This document shows, piece after piece, positions 1 to 11,856 of a stretch of DNA of 64,000 nt (its first letter is position 1; each line of letters begins with the position of its first letter). The notes under the pieces were generated by a model that was given only the letters and a program-made list of their open reading frames with translations, had not been told where the DNA came from and ran no database searches. A program made the position numbers and the translations under genes. The DNA is from Euleptes europaea (taxonomy: Eukaryota; Chordata; Lepidosauria; Squamata; Sphaerodactylidae): NCBI RefSeq assembly GCF_029931775.1, contig NC_079312.1, positions 7,323,821 through 7,387,820 of the forward strand. Reading direction: 5' to 3'.

Positions 1-69
1 AAAAACCCTCTATATTCACAGGTAATGTAAGAATTCTTCCCATTCTAAGGTGAATCCAAAGGGAAAAGA
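1..69 (-). other. Intron just upstream of the KRAB-A exon of gene 1
   Basis: This short stretch matches, in the same orientation, the intron immediately 5' of the KRAB-A exon in gene 4 (about 41,570-41,640) and gene 5 (about 56,190-56,245). It places the KRAB-A exon of gene 1 just left of the window edge. A long CR1 element follows at once. Confidence 0.6.
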
Positions 70-2655
70 GTAGATTTGTGTGCCCTGCAGGAATATCAAG
101 TGAGTTAAGCATCGGTGTGCGTTAGCAGCAGGGCAAGGAAGCCAGGGCACTAGGTCCTTATTCAGTACAGGAAGGGCGCAAGGTATAGAGGGCAGGACAC
201 TTTCATTTCCAGGGTTAAAAAAGCAAAAATTAAAAATTAAAATATCAGTTATGAAGACAGAAAGCCAGCAGGGGTCAGGGGGCTATCCAGTGTGCTGCAT
301 GGAGTGTCACATATATGATTGCCTGCTGGACAGAAGTCATGGGTGTGTGCTTGGTGCAGGGAGCTCCTGGTTCTCAGGGAGCGAGTTCATTTCCTTGAGA
401 CAAAGATAGCTCAACTAGAGGAGCTGAGATAGGCAGAGAAGGGGTAAGGACTCCAGGGATAAAATAGTTGCATCCCAGTCCCAGGGTGACGGCTTCATGC
501 TAGTTATGGATGATGGAGCCCTTGGTGAAGGAGGTCATCTCTCTGAGGTAAAGCAATGTGGTACCTTAGAAGGTAGTAGGAAATTCAATCCTTAGAAATG
601 TAAACAGATGGGTTTCTGGTGGGTGCATGGACTGCATGGTGACTTGCCTGCCTGGTGCAAAGGTTGCGAACATTACCCATCATTTAGGTAGTCTGGTAGA
701 TAGTGCTGGGGAGGAGCCAGTGGTCGTGGTGCATCAATGTGGGGAAGTGTAGTCCAGAGGTCTTGGAATCCAAATTTAGGCTGATGGGCTGGAGACTAAA
801 AGCCAGGAACTCCAAGGTAGCTTTCTCAGAAATTCTACCTGTTCCATGCGCAGGACCAGCTAGGCAGGCACAGTTGGGGAGTCTCAATGTGTGGATGAGA
901 TGGTGGTGTAAGGAGGAGGGCTTTAGGTTTGTTAGGAACTGGGCAACATTTTGGGACAAGCCAGGCTTATACAAAAGAGATGGGCTCCACTTGAACCAGG
1001 ATGGTACCAGACTGCTGGCGCCTAACATAAAAACGGCGGCAGAGCAGCTTTTAAACTGAACTTGGGGGGAACGCTGACAGGAGCTGAGAAGCATCCAGTT
1101 CGGGCAAACTTAATGCAAATGGACAAAGGGGAAATTGCTTCTAATTGCCCACATGGGAATGGCATAGACATGAAAAGCGATGATAAATAAAGTGGGATAG
1201 CCACTTAAGGATGCCCAAGGGCACATGCCAGGCAAGTAGAAAGAGAGAGACAGTGTGGAGGTGTTCTTATGGTGATGCTAGAAGCCTCCAAGCTAAAATG
1301 GGGCAGAGTGCATGATTTTAAGGGAAAACACAGATATAGTAAGCATTACAGAAACCTGGTGGAGGGGAGAGAGCCAATGGGATACAGTCATCCCTGGTTA
1401 CAAATTCTACAGAAATGACAGGGAAGGCCGTATTAGAGGGGGTGTTGCTACATACATCAAGGAAGGCATAGTGTCTAATAAACCAGAAACCATAAAAAGG
1501 GCAGACGTCCACAGAATCCTTGTGGGTGACGATTCAGTGCCCCAAAGGTAATTTAGTACTGGGGACATTCTATCATCCCCCTGACCAAAAGACAGACAAT
1601 GAAATCAGGGAAGCATGAAAAGGTGATGAATTAGTAATAATGGGATACTTTAACTACCCTCATATTGACTGGATAAATGCATGCTCCAGTCAAGCCAAAG
1701 AGATAAAATTTCTAGACACCCTCAAGGACTGTGCCCTTGAACAGATGGTCATGGACCCAACCAGAGGGGAAGCGTTAGTGGACTTAATACTCTGTGGTGC
1801 TGCCAGCGACTTAGTGCAGACCCAAGAAATTACAGGCCAGTTAGCTTAATGTCTGTTCCAGAAAAACTGATGGAAAGTATTATTAAAGACAGAATTGTTA
1901 ACAGCATAGAAGGGCAAGTCCTGCTGAGCAAAACCTAACATGGCTTCTGTAAAGGTAGGTCCTGTCTCACAAACCTTTTAGAGATTTTTGAGAGTCAATA
2001 AGCATGTGGACAGGAATGAGCCTGTGGACATTGTGTATTTGGATTTCCAAAAGGCTTTTGACAAAGTCCCACACCAAAGACAGCTAAGCAGACTTCATAG
2101 TCATGGGATAAGAGGACAAGTCCTCTTACAGACTGAGAGCTGGCTGAAAAATAGAAAGCAGAGAGTAGGAATCAATGGTCAGTTCTCCCAATGGAGGGAC
2201 GTGAGCAGTGGGGTCCCTCAGGGATCTGCGTTGGGACCGGTGCTTTTCAACCTGTTCATCAATGACCTGGAGTTGAGTCTGAACATACTAGAAAGCAGGG
2301 TCATCCGCTGAAGCTGGGGGTGATAAAAACAGATAAAAGGAAGTATTTTTTCACACAACACATAGTTAAATTGTGGAACTTCCTGCCCCAGGATGTGGTG
2401 ATGGCTGCCAACTTGGAAGGCTTCAAGAGAGGAGTGGACATGTTCAAGGAGGATAGGGCTATTCATGGCTACTAGTAAAAATGAATGCTAGTCATGATGC
2501 CTACCTACTCTCTCCAGTATCAGAGGAGCAAGCCTATTATATTAGGTGCTATGAAACTCAGGCAGGATGCTGCTGGAGTCACCTTGTCTGTGGGCTTCCT
2601 AGAGGCACCTTGTTGACCACTGGGTGAACAGACTGCTGGGCTTGATGGGCCTTAT
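70..2655 (+). mobile_element. CR1 LINE, long but internally deleted copy
   Basis: A CR1 non-LTR retrotransposon lies in an intron of gene 1. In order it shows an ORF1 cysteine-rich stretch (about 290-420), the end of an ORF1 esterase-like domain with RDGLHLNQDGTRLLA (about 980-1020), an endonuclease start with ENTDIVSITETWW (about 1325), endonuclease residues MGYFNYPHIDW (about 1640), a reverse transcriptase core with [16 protein letters not shown] and [21 protein letters not shown] (1988-2290), and the usual CR1 3' end (2300-2650). Part of the reverse transcriptase is missing and the frames are broken, so the copy is dead. Its flanks match paralogous introns, which brackets the insertion. 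Confidence 0.9.
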
Positions 2656-2825
2656 ATAATAAACTTTTGACATTCAGGATTTGAACCTCCATCAGATGTT
2701 TTCGTTTTCTATCCAGTGAGCAGCACAGATAGCAGTCAAAGGAAAGAGATAGAAAGAGAGATTCTCCCTGGCCTAAGGAGGTGGGGAGAGGCACCCAGGG
2801 GCATGATCCAGAGTTCCACACTTAC

Positions 2826-2905
2826 TCGATCTGGCTGCACAGAAGCTGCTTTCTCTCTGCCAGAAAGAGATGGCAAGGAAGGTACGATTGGTTTCATGGC
2901 ACCAC
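2826..2905 (-). CDS. Gene 1 80-nt linker exon before KRAB
   Basis: Exon encoding [18 protein letters not shown] and ending QPDR, with acceptor TCTTTGCAG and donor GTAAGT. It is the same 80-nt, phase 1-to-0 exon found seven times in this window. No known domain. Confidence 0.65.
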
Positions 2906-4683
2906 CTGCAAAGATAAAAAGGTAAATGGCATTCTATATTTTCTGAATACTTTGTTCCATGAGGGGAAATAAGATTCTCCTCTGCTTGTTTCATGGTTTC
3001 AACTATCCTTGCATCCTGATTTAAGAAAATGTTTTGCTTCCACATTTTGACAAATCCAATGTGTATACAGTTCTCATATACAAACGGGTTGTCTGTTTGT
3101 CCAGAATTCACAGAACTCAGAAGGAAGAACTCTGAAGTGGAAGGAACAGGCAGTCCTAAACCTAAGACAGAAATGCAGCTACTCAATCCCAGAATCTCAT
3201 GGCATGTGGGCAAGACCGGAACATATGGAAAAGGCAGCCTTGCTATTGGTGAAGGAACAACAGTTAAGCTCTTGATACCCGAGCTAGGCAACATGGTGAC
3301 AGATGCCACTGAGACATCATCTTTATTGTATTTGCATGCCTTCTTCTAGATTTTCCCTTGTTCCACAATCCCAGACCAACTGCATTATTTTGTCTTTCTA
3401 GGAATCTTTGTTGTTAAATTCAAATATTCTTATCCTGTCTAATACTGTTATCCTATCCTGTCATCCACTGGTTGCCAGATGTTCTCATCTAATCTGCTTA
3501 CTGATTGTCTCTTTTATTATACATATGTTCTGCCCGGAGTCCTAGTTAGAAAGACAGAGTAGAAATGAAAATATGTTACTATTACTAATAACAAAGATAT
3601 AATAGTTGTGATTGATGATAAGAATAACATAATATCATATTCATGGTGAATGATGAGCCCAGTGATGTCATAGTACCAAACATGAGTATTTACAGGACCA
3701 TTTTTTGGACAAAACTTTTCATTCCCTGGCACTTAACACCCAGTCGGATACAACATAGTTTTGAAAGAACTGACTACCACCTTCCACCACCATCCTTTGA
3801 GGTCTGTCAACTCTGGATGCTCCTTGCCCTGTTGCAAACTGGGTAGCAAAAAGCTATTGGAAGTTACTACAGGATAAGAGCTTCTGAATGTTTATGGTTT
3901 TGTAACTCTTTCTATTGGCCCAAAGAACCATTTTCCCAATTTTTTACATTAACCATCAGTCATTTGAGTTTGGAAGCTTTGTCCTCAACTCCTTTACCGT
4001 ATTCGTCCAATTCTCCTGCAGTGATTTTTAATCTTACCCAGAGAAGTTGGTCCGTGGAAATGCTCCTGCGCGATCCTCTCTTGCACCTGAAAAAGAAGCT
4101 GAGACACCAGAAAGGGGAGACTGATGAGAAAAGGAAGAGGAAACAGATGGGAGGGGGAATAGAAAACTGTGGATTTCGAGGGTACTTGATCATATCCTGT
4201 GCCACCCAACATTGCTTAGATGAATCTCTCTCACCTGCTGGTCCTGATTCTCGTCCTCTGCCTGGCTCAGGAGGAAGCCTTCTGCCAGGGCCACCGCCTG
4301 GGAACTGGTCTCCGGCCCGCATTCCCTGACCCAGCTCTGCATCTCTGGGGGCAGGACAGCCAAGAACTGCTCCAGGATCACCAGATCCAGCATCTCCTTC
4401 TTGCTGTGCCTTTCTGGCTTCAGCCACTGGAGGCAAAGATAGTGGAGTTGGCTACAGACCTCGCGGGGCCCTTCAGTCTCCTGGTAGTGGAAGTGCCTGA
4501 ATTGCTGGCGCTGTACATCCAGAGGGAGGACATTACTGTCTTCCAGGCTCTTCTGTATGGTTCCTTCCCATAGCTCCAATCTGCTTCCAGCCTTGGTGGA
4601 GTCAGAGTCTTCTCTTGTTTCAGGGACAGCTGAGTTCCACTCTCCCCTCATCCTCCCTTGCTTTCCTTCACTGCCAGATTCTT
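2826..4683 (-). CDS. Gene 1: SCAN-KRAB zinc-finger gene, 5' coding exons only
   Basis: This is the 5' half of a SCAN-domain KRAB zinc-finger gene read leftwards. Exons in order are 4683-4235 (SCAN, start codon at 4651), 4086-4038 (49 nt) and 2905-2826 (80 nt). Phases match gene 2: 139 codons, then 16 codons plus one base, then the linker ending in phase 0, so KRAB-A would follow beyond the left edge. SCAN domains form dimers with other SCAN proteins, and KRAB zinc-finger proteins normally recruit TRIM28 to silence DNA, often transposons. The three exons are open. The CR1 at 70-2655 lies in the next intron and would not break the frame. Whether the gene is expressed, and how many fingers it has, cannot be told here. 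Confidence 0.75.
4038..4086 (-). CDS. Gene 1 49-nt exon after SCAN
   Basis: Small exon encoding [16 protein letters not shown], with acceptor TTTTTCAG and donor GTAAGA. It has the same length and phase (0 to 1) as in genes 2 and 4. It has no recognised domain. Confidence 0.65.
4235..4683 (-). CDS. Gene 1 SCAN exon
   Basis: A 449-nt exon bounded by an acceptor TTTTGTAG and a donor CAG/GTGAGA. Translation from the ATG at 4651 begins [18 protein letters not shown]; the SCAN box follows, with [39 protein letters not shown] and [16 protein letters not shown], ending in EDENQDQQ. All SCAN helices are present. The ATG was chosen because gene 2, gene 4 and gene 5 share MRGE or MKGE at the same place. 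The frame stays open upstream of it to 4771, through a CA repeat, which is intronic. Confidence 0.85.
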
Positions 4684-4747
4684 CTACAAAAGAAAGTGAT
4701 TTGGGGATTGAGATTTTATTTGTTTGTGTATGTGTACATATACATTT

Positions 4748-4772
4748 ACACACACACACACACACACACACA
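4748..4772. repeat. CA dinucleotide microsatellite
   Basis: Uninterrupted run of about twelve CA units just upstream of the SCAN exon of gene 1. Confidence 0.9.
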
Positions 4773-4934
4773 GAGAGATGAGATCTGCATCTGAAGAGCT
4801 GAGTTCTAATTCACAAAAGCTCATAACAGAATCAGGTGTGTTGGCCTTCTGGACTTCTGGTTTATTTTGCTATGATAAACAAGTACTGGAATGAGTGGAT
4901 AATTAGCAGAAGGGAGAAAGTAATGTCCTGTTAG

Positions 4935-5130
4935 AATGTCAAATTGGATCTGGGAGAAGCCGGTTCGAATCCCCACCTTGCCATGGAAGCTTGGTGGGTA
5001 ACCTTAGGCCAGTCACCCACTCTCAGGCAGACTTAGCTTACAGGGTTCTTGTGAAGATAAAGTGGGCAAGGGGAGATTGTGGCATGCCATGCTGGACCCC
5101 ACTGGGGGGAAAGTGGGGTATATATGAGAT
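4935..5130 (+). mobile_element. tRNA-derived SINE fragment
   Basis: Contains the RNA polymerase III B-box-like GGTTCGAATCCCCACC and the SINE body phrases about 'TTGGTGGGTAACCTTAGGCC' and 'GGGTATATATGAGATTTAAA' seen in related squamate SINEs. The 5' part is lost. Confidence 0.65.
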
Positions 5131-5279
5131 TTAAATGCAGACCAGGCTTAAAAGAGCAGCAGCAGCCTATAGAGCACACATTAGTAGGTTTCCTTTTTTT
5201 TTTTTTTTACCTTCTACCTTCCAGAGACCAAGCAGAAAGGCTTCCTAAAAAGGTCATCCACTGCTTAATAAAAGTGTTG

Positions 5280-6120
5280 GTAAACTATAGATTCCTGCGG
5301 TTTTCACCAACCAGAAAACCCCACATAGAAGCAGGATGCCAATTTACACAACAGTTGGGAAATTGGAAATTGGGAATAAGAAGGGGGATGGAGCTGCTTA
5401 GAGTCCAAGGGGAACTGGATGGTCCCAATCCTGCCGAAGACAACTGCAGAAGATCCAAACAGCAGCTGGACTGGATCATGGAAATCAGCGGAGCTGTGGA
5501 GGAGCCAGAAAAGAGAAAGGAAGCCCTGATTTTGAACTTGAAGGGCCCCGATCCCCTGATTAGTTTCATATATTTTCACCAGCTGTGCAGATTACAAATC
5601 TAAATATGGCAACAAGTCTAAAGAGAATTGAGTAAAAGCAAGCTTTTTGAAGGGCCTGTTTTAATTCAGGAGATGATCTTTACAGTGTGCTTTTAGTCTG
5701 GAAACTGTTAATCATTTTAAGCTGCTCAAGGACCTACGTTCTTAATCTGTGGTAGGGGAGGGGTGTGCTGGAGTTTAATTAATAACCATGAATCTGTTGG
5801 GTTTTTATTATATTTTGCTTTTTAAGCCACCTCAGGCAGATTCCCTGGCAAGGTAGCATAAAAATTCTCTACATAAACCAATATACTAATTGTGAAGTTG
5901 GCCAAATCTCAAGATACTTAAATCGTGACGGAAGCAGTGAATGGGCAACACAGATCTTTCTACAAACCTGAAAAAGGTCCCAGGTTTGCAGAAAATTTTG
6001 AAAACTAAAGAAAAATAATACAGGTGTGTATGTTCAAAACTCAAAAATGATAAAAGGAGTGCCTGTAGCCTTAAACAATGGATTCCCTCAGTGGCTGTTG
6101 CTTGGCCACCACAGCGCTCC
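5280..6120. other. Duplicated 5' flanking segment without a gene
   Basis: The part at 5,400-5,560 is repeated at 16,930-17,095, and the part at 5,885-6,110 is repeated at 21,540-21,720. Both lie at the same relative place upstream of SCAN exons (or of the orphan module), so they are pieces of the duplicated gene unit. Open frames here are not conserved between copies. No function is seen. Confidence 0.5.
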
Positions 6121-6218
6121 AAGGCTAGGTTCTATCAGTAAAAGCAAGGGGCAGGGGCAGAGCCCTGTCCTGGTCTATCTTGGCCTTTGAGGAGGGCACT
6201 TTGGGGCCTGTCCTGGCT

Positions 6219-6558
6219 AGGGTTGCCAGCTCCAGGTTGGGAAATGCCTGGAGATTTTGGGGTGGACTCTCAGGAGGGAAGGGTTTCAGGAGGGGAGAAG
6301 CCTCAACTTTTACTCTCCAAAGCAGCCATTCCCTCCAGGGGAACTAGCATTGCCAACCTCCAGGTGGGTGGAGATCACAGGGCGTTACTACTGCTCTGCA
6401 GATGTCAGAGATCAGTTCCCTTGGAGAAGATGGCTCTTTTGGAGGGTGGACTCAAAGGCATTGTACCCTGCTGAGGTCTCTTCCTTCCCCAAACCTTGCC
6501 CTTCCAAGGCTTCACCCCCAAATTTCCAGGCATTTCCCAACTTGGCGGTGCCAACCCT
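6219..6558. mobile_element. Short TIR element, two nested copies (AGGGTTGCCA family)
   Basis: Starts with AGGGTTGCCAGCTCCAGG and ends with GCCAACCCT, giving inverted ends AGGGTTGGC-like. A second start (TTGCCAACCTCCAGGTGG) lies inside at about 6350, so one copy seems to sit in another. The same family recurs near 20,463, 22,516, 24,110 and 49,208. It has no coding capacity and is probably a non-autonomous DNA transposon. Confidence 0.55.
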
Positions 6559-6719
6559 GAGGAGAAACGATATTTGGAAGAGCTGTTATGATGCCAGAAG
6601 ATCTCAAGGCCTCACCTAGTTATTGGCAACCAAGGAAGGAAGCAGAAAAGGGGGAGAAGCTATGGGGGTTTTCAGGAAAGGGAATACAGTGAGGGAGGGA
6701 GCAATGAGGTGCCTCCTGC

Positions 6720-7000
6720 ATGTCCTTGCCGGTTTCCACTCGTAAATCTGTCTGTTTGTCATACAAGAAAGAAAAACTAGGCAGACCTCTTTCAGAGTTT
6801 GTGGCTGATTTGAGAAACCCAAGGCTGACTTTCGACAACTTGGTGACACGTCAAGATGAGACTGGATTGTCCTAGGTATCCGTGACAGGAAGAGGAGAGG
6901 CAGATTTCTAGCAATGAAAATCTTGCATTGGCAGACACCACCAAAGTGTGCCAATCCACACAAAGCACTCCAGAAAATAAACGTTTGCTGGTAAATAATA
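6720..7000. other. Duplicated 5' flank segment, conserved across gene units
   Basis: The phrase around AGTTTGTGGCTGATTTGAGA and later GGCAGATTTCTAG recurs at 17,150-17,330, 22,630-22,700, 46,735-46,805 and 47,990-48,060 upstream of the sister genes. It looks like shared ancestral promoter-distal sequence rather than coding DNA. Confidence 0.5.
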
Positions 7001-7002
7001 CT

Positions 7003-7405
7003 AGAACACGGGGTCATCTGCTCAAGCTGGAGGGCGAGAGATTCAAAACAGATAAAAGGAAGTATTTTTTCACACAGCGCATAGTTAAACGGTGGAACTC
7101 CCTGCCCCGGGATGTGGTGATGGCTGCCAGCTTGGAGGGCTTTAAGAGGGGAGTGGACATATTCATGGAGGAGAGGGGTATTCATGGCTGTTAGTTAGAA
7201 TGGATGCTAGTCATGCTGCATACCTATTCTCTCTAGTATCAGAGGAGCATGCCTATTATCTTGGGTGCGGTGGAACACAGGCAGGATGGTGCTGCTGCAC
7301 TCGTCGGTGGCTTCCTAGAGGCACCCGGTTGGCCCCTGTGTGAACAGACTGCTGGACTTGATGGGCCTGGGTCTGATCCAGCAGGGCCTTTCTGACGTTC
7401 TTAGG
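7003..7405 (+). mobile_element. CR1 LINE 3' end
   Basis: Encodes the CR1 reverse transcriptase C-terminal tail RYFFTQRIVKRWNSLPRDVV-like (here KYFFTQRIVKRWNSLPRDVV) then the 3' UTR with CTTGATGGGCCTGGGTCTGA. A 5'-truncated copy. Confidence 0.85.
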
Positions 7406-7833
7406 AGTGAAAAGACAGAATTGCATCATCTTCAGTAAGCCACAGAAGAGTGGAGAGGAGGGCCCTCCAAAAATCCACGTTGCCTCTCACAGAACAGCAA
7501 GGATAAGATCCCTGCAGGCCTTCTGGAAACCCGCCAGCACCACAACAAAGCCAGGCTGGTGGGAAGGATTGCAACCAAATGCCCAAAGAGCATCGATTTT
7601 GCTAGAGTTTGCAAACAGCAGCCGAGTGCACGGAAAACAGCACAAAGGGGCCTATGCAGGCAGAGCTCAGCTTCCAGAGGAGCTTCCAGAGAGCAAGTGG
7701 GAAAGCTCTTCGGAAAATGCAACCCGCTGTTAATAATCTTAAGGGAATATTATTGCTTCCCTATGGAGTCTGGAGAGTCCACTCTCAAAACCAGGTAGGC
7801 ATTTTGCAAAGAAAAAATTCTTGTATCGCTTAC

Positions 7834-7990
7834 CTGTTTCTTTTTTTAAAAAACAACAACAACTACTCATGAGCAGATTTCCAAGCACCAGGGGATGCAC
7901 ATCAGGAAACGACTGTGGCAAAGTCACGTGGCCTCCTTGACACCTACCCGTCTAGGAATGGAGGCTCCTTCCATTTAACCCTTAACTGTT
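7834..7990 (-). promoter_or_regulatory. Putative non-coding exon 1 and promoter, gene 1
   Basis: On the minus strand the segment ends in a donor AACAG/GTAAGC at 7834 and is paralogous to segments ending at 8929, 19,281, 23,467 and 48,883. It carries CACGTG at 7925-7930, near the place where the same E-box lies in both arms of the inverted duplication. No TATA box is evident. The transcription start is not known, so the right-hand boundary is approximate. Confidence 0.45.
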
Positions 7991-8049
7991 AACAGTTCAA
8001 GCAAAAGCAGAATCAAGAACAGAAGGCCATCAACTGCTATTGACAATGA

Positions 8050-8270
8050 CATAACAGAAATCACTTGAAGGGGAGACAAATCCCGCCCTGTATTAATCAG
8101 CAGTTAAGCCTTCTTTGGAAGGTAGTTCCATCAGAGACAAAGTGGTTCAGTGGAACCTCCACATTTAAAGGCAGTCTCTCTCAGAAGAGGAATGCTTTGG
8201 ATCTGTTCGTCTTCTTGTGAACCTTTCAGTACCTCTAGTTGATCACTGTGTTGAAGTGCCTGCAATAAAG
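8050..8270. repeat. Segment shared with 40,020-40,240
   Basis: The stretch with AACAGAAATCACTTGAAGGG, followed by a conserved ATCAGAGACAAGGTG-like phrase, also occurs just 5' of the finger exon of gene 4. It is either a shared piece of the gene unit or an old interspersed repeat. No coding signal. Confidence 0.45.
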
Positions 8271-8928
8271 GTATTTTACCTGTGGCACTATGAACTGCCC
8301 CTGTGTACATAAACAGGTGCAGGAGTCCTCCCTTTTAGACAGAACACCCGTGTAGATAAACGCGTGTCAAGAATCACCCCCCCTTCCTCCTGTTTCTCTC
8401 TCTTCAAACTTAGTTTGCATAAAGCACAACATTCCTCAAAGTTGCAAACATCCCAAACAGTGCTGGCTTTCCTGTGCTTCGCTAGCTTATTATCTTGGTA
8501 ACGGGAACTTCACGTTCAGCTAAAGAACCGGCTTAATGCAGAATTATTTGTTAAGGATGACAGCATGAGAAAAACAGAAATGTATCATTATTGAGAAAAT
8601 TTATAAAGGTGGAAGAATACTGAACGGCAATGTGATTCTTTCTGCAGTGTGATTCTTTCTTTTGCTTTTGGGCTGGAGAGATTTTATCCCAGCGTGTACT
8701 GTTTAAAACTTGGTACCATTAAACGGCATAGCTGTAAATCTAACTCCTGATCTCCAGTGCGTTATCCTTTATCAGACATACCTGGGATAACGTTTTCGGA
8801 GTCTGGGTGGTGAATTGTGTAGGAATCTCTGCAACACCCCTAATGCGTCATTCCCGCCCCCCCCCCGACTATTCCACTCTCAAAATCAGGGAGATACTTT
8901 GCCAAATAAATCTTCTTTTATCACTTAC

Positions 8929-9140
8929 TTATTTTTTTTAAAAATCCGCCGGTGCCACCCGATCTCTCCTGTACCCAACAGTATTAGCAAACCACCAGGC
9001 ATGTGGGACATTGGAGCCGGAAGTGGGTCTGGAAAGTCTTGAGGCCTTCTTGGTTGATGCTTCTCTAGGAATGGTGACTCCTTCCATTGAACCCTTAGAT
9101 TGACTCTCTGCAAAGGGGAAAAGGACCTTCTCTTTGCCCT
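8929..9140 (-). promoter_or_regulatory. Second exon-1/promoter module upstream of gene 1
   Basis: Paralogue of the 7834-7990 module with donor TAA/GTAAGT. It contains the ETS-like GCCGGAAGTG (9018-9027 region) but not the CACGTG. Two such modules in line suggest either alternative first exons for gene 1 or a leftover of another unit. Confidence 0.4.
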
Positions 9141-9621
9141 TTCATAGGATGCACCAGTTAACCGAGAGAGACTCACTCTGATTTCCCTGGAAACTGTGGC
9201 AAAGGGAAATCCGGTTTTGAACCCTCTTTTCCTTCCCAGCTGATGTTTGTTCTATGGCCCCGGAGGGAGGAAGCGTCTCGGAATGGAGAGCAATCCTTTT
9301 TATATATTATTATTATATACTATATATTGTTATTATATTATATTACCACCTGGTAATCTGTAAGAACTGCACAGTCTGGAGGATGTGGAGAAGCTTCTGG
9401 CCGGGCTCACTGGCTTGAGCCACTTAGAGCATCTCCCAGGCATCGGCTGTGCTGCTCCCTCCCAAGAAGAGACTATGTTCTGCGTCGTGTGGCTTGATCT
9501 GTCGGGTAGGTGTTCCCCCTTCCCCCCCATGTACATGGGAGACTCTCGGGCTTTATGGTCTGTGGATCTTTTTGTTCACTTCCTTCAACTGTTTTCTGGC
9601 AGGTTGTTCCAAGGGTACGTG

Positions 9622-9945
9622 TGAAAAGAAGAAGAAGAGTTGGTTGTTATATGCCAACTTTCTCTACTACTTAAGGGAGACTCAAACCAGCTTACAATCA
9701 CCATCCCTTCTCCTCCCCACAACAGACACCCTGTGAAGTAGGTGAGGCTGAGAGAGCTCTAACCTGTAACTTGCCCAAGGTCACTCAGCTGGCTTCATGT
9801 GTAGGAGTGGGGAAACCAAGCCGGTTCACCAGATTAGCATCCGCTGCTCATGTGGAGGAGTGGGAAATCAAACCCGGTGCTCCAGATCAGACTCCACCGC
9901 TCCAAACCACTGCTCTTAACCACTATAGCTGATGTAGCAACCCCT
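9622..9945 (-). mobile_element. tRNA-derived SINE (composite squamate type)
   Basis: Reads on the minus strand from a tRNA-like head (AGTGGTTAAGAGCAGTGG, then GATTTCCCACTCCTCCACA) through two related boxes to a GAAG-rich tail. Only the reverse strand gives A-box then B-box order. Confidence 0.8.
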
Positions 9946-10984
9946 GGGGAAGCTAAGGAGGTCAGAGTCTGGCTGGGAGCCCTCCCGAGCATGCTCTGTA
10001 GCTGCCTATTCCTGCATTGATCAGAGGGCCAGACTAGATAGCTTGTAAGGTTCCTCCCAACTCTGTTTCCAAAGACTCAAAGTCTCACTCTAGATTAAGG
10101 ACTCCAGACTAAAGGCCACGCTCTCTTTTTCTCTGGGCCTTCCAGTGCCTTTAAGAAAGAGGTTTCTTTTGAACCAGACTTTTAACTAAGGGGCTCCATT
10201 TGTTTGTTTATGGTTTGTTCCCGGTCTAACGACTGTTTATGGATATTCTTCAGGTCATTCCAGTTTACTTTATGATGTTTTTATCTCCAGGGTTTTCATT
10301 TTTTTAAATTGCTCTTTGGTTTGGTTCTGAGCTGCCTTGAGTCGGCCTCTGGAGAGATGACCTATAAATTCTCTTAATAAAGATATAAATAAATTCCAGA
10401 TGAACAGGAAAATCGGAGCATGACTACAGGTGGCTAGAAGAGATTCAGGACATTCTCACAGATGGAAGGAAAAGATAGAGGAGTGAAGCTTCAGGAAGGA
10501 TCGCAGAGGTATCAGAGACTGGAATTAGGGGAAGAGGGTGCCCAAATGGAAATCATGTCCAATTTTATCTCTGAAGACTGAAGTGAATATCTGAGGTGGC
10601 AACTTACATATTTTATTTGAAAGCATGCAAGATCATATGGTCTGCTCAGTATGATTTATACACATGGTGGATCCTATTGTGTTTCCTGATAACACACTAT
10701 AACAACAAAGAGGGCAATCCTAAGCAGGTCTACTAAAAAACTGACTCAGGTCTATTCAACATGACTTACTCCCAGGAAAGGAAAAACAAAAAACATTTAC
10801 AGAACTCTGACTGAAACTGAAAAATAATCTAAGGCTGCCTAGCTCACAGGGTGATTGTTGTGGTGATGAAATGAGCCATTGGGGAACAATACAAGCCTCA
10901 CTGTTCCATCTTGAGGGAGAAAGACAACATAAAACAGGGGTTGTATCGGGGGGGGGGTATCAGGAGAGGTGGCCCTACAGATAG

Positions 10985-11856
10985 AAGGGTGGTGATGGTG
11001 GAAAGTGCCATCAAGTCACAGCTGATGTATGGCAACCCCATAGGGTTTTTAAGGCAACTGTTGTGGCTCAGATCCCAGCAAGCAAGGTATCTTCAGGGGG
11101 AAAGCCATGCCTGGAAGAACCAGCCTTCCCTGAACCTCAGGTGGCTGAGAGCCCAATGCAATCCAACCCACATCAGGGAAAGAACATGGTGCAGCAGAAA
11201 CACCTCACTCCTCTGATACCCCCAGCTGCAGTTCCTCATATTAACAGCCCACCCAGCTCATCTGAACTAGTTCAGCAACACAGACAGTATTGCAGAGTAG
11301 CATTACACTTTAAAAGGCGGACTGCCAGATTGGAAGCTCAGAGGCATCGCATGGAGAACTGTGAGTCTTCGGAGAAGACTAAAAAAAGGAAGACAGCTTA
11401 AAAGGCTGGCTTGGATAAACCAGCCTTGCGGACACAACTTTGCAAAACAGCCTGAGACTTTTGATGATGACACTTCTCTGAAACGACCCTATGGATTTCT
11501 GATCCTCATACTGGCGTGACTGACCTTGACCCAGCTTGATGACTTCAGCTCCTGTCTTCAGCTCCCAGTAGCCTCTTGCCCAGCTCCTGTTCTGCTTCAT
11601 TGAAGTTCCTAGTGACTACATCCAGCCTCTCTAACCTGACACTCCCCAGCAGCTGGCAGGTCCAGCACAGCAACAGACATTAGGAGGTGGTTTACCATTG
11701 CCTGCCTCTGTGTGGGATGAGAAAGTTCAGAGAGAATTGTGACTGGCCCAAGATCACCCAGCAGGCTGCATGTGGAGGAGTAGGGAATTTAACCCAGTTC
11801 TCCAGATTAGAGTCTGCCACTCTTAACCACTAAACTACACTGGCTCTCTACAAGGG
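10985..11856 (-). mobile_element. tRNA-derived SINE split by a 611-bp insertion
   Basis: Minus strand begins with AGCCAGTGTAGTTTAGTGG at about 11,855 and runs to CTAATGTCT, then resumes at 11,058 with GTTGCCTTAAAAACCCTATG. Uninterrupted relatives lie at 32,278-32,520, 50,040-50,272 and 62,870-63,095, all downstream of finger exons. Confidence 0.8.
11059..11669. mobile_element. Candidate solo LTR, fossil
   Basis: A 611-bp insertion that begins TGTTGTGG and ends CCAGCACA, so it has TG...CA ends, and is flanked by the 5-bp direct repeat GCAAC (11,054-11,058 and 11,670-11,674). The filled and empty sites are defined by the interrupted SINE. These traits fit a solo LTR of a retrovirus or Ty3/Gypsy relative. 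No internal region is present. Family not named; a DNA element is less likely given the 5-bp duplication and TG/CA ends. Confidence 0.55.

Noticed and set aside
4935-5130. tRNA gene (here and at other B-box sites)
   Set aside because: Heads are diverged, no cloverleaf closes, and SINE bodies follow.
11063-11401. 112-aa frame inside the candidate solo LTR
   Set aside because: No known domain, lies in repeat DNA, and no start context or second copy supports it.
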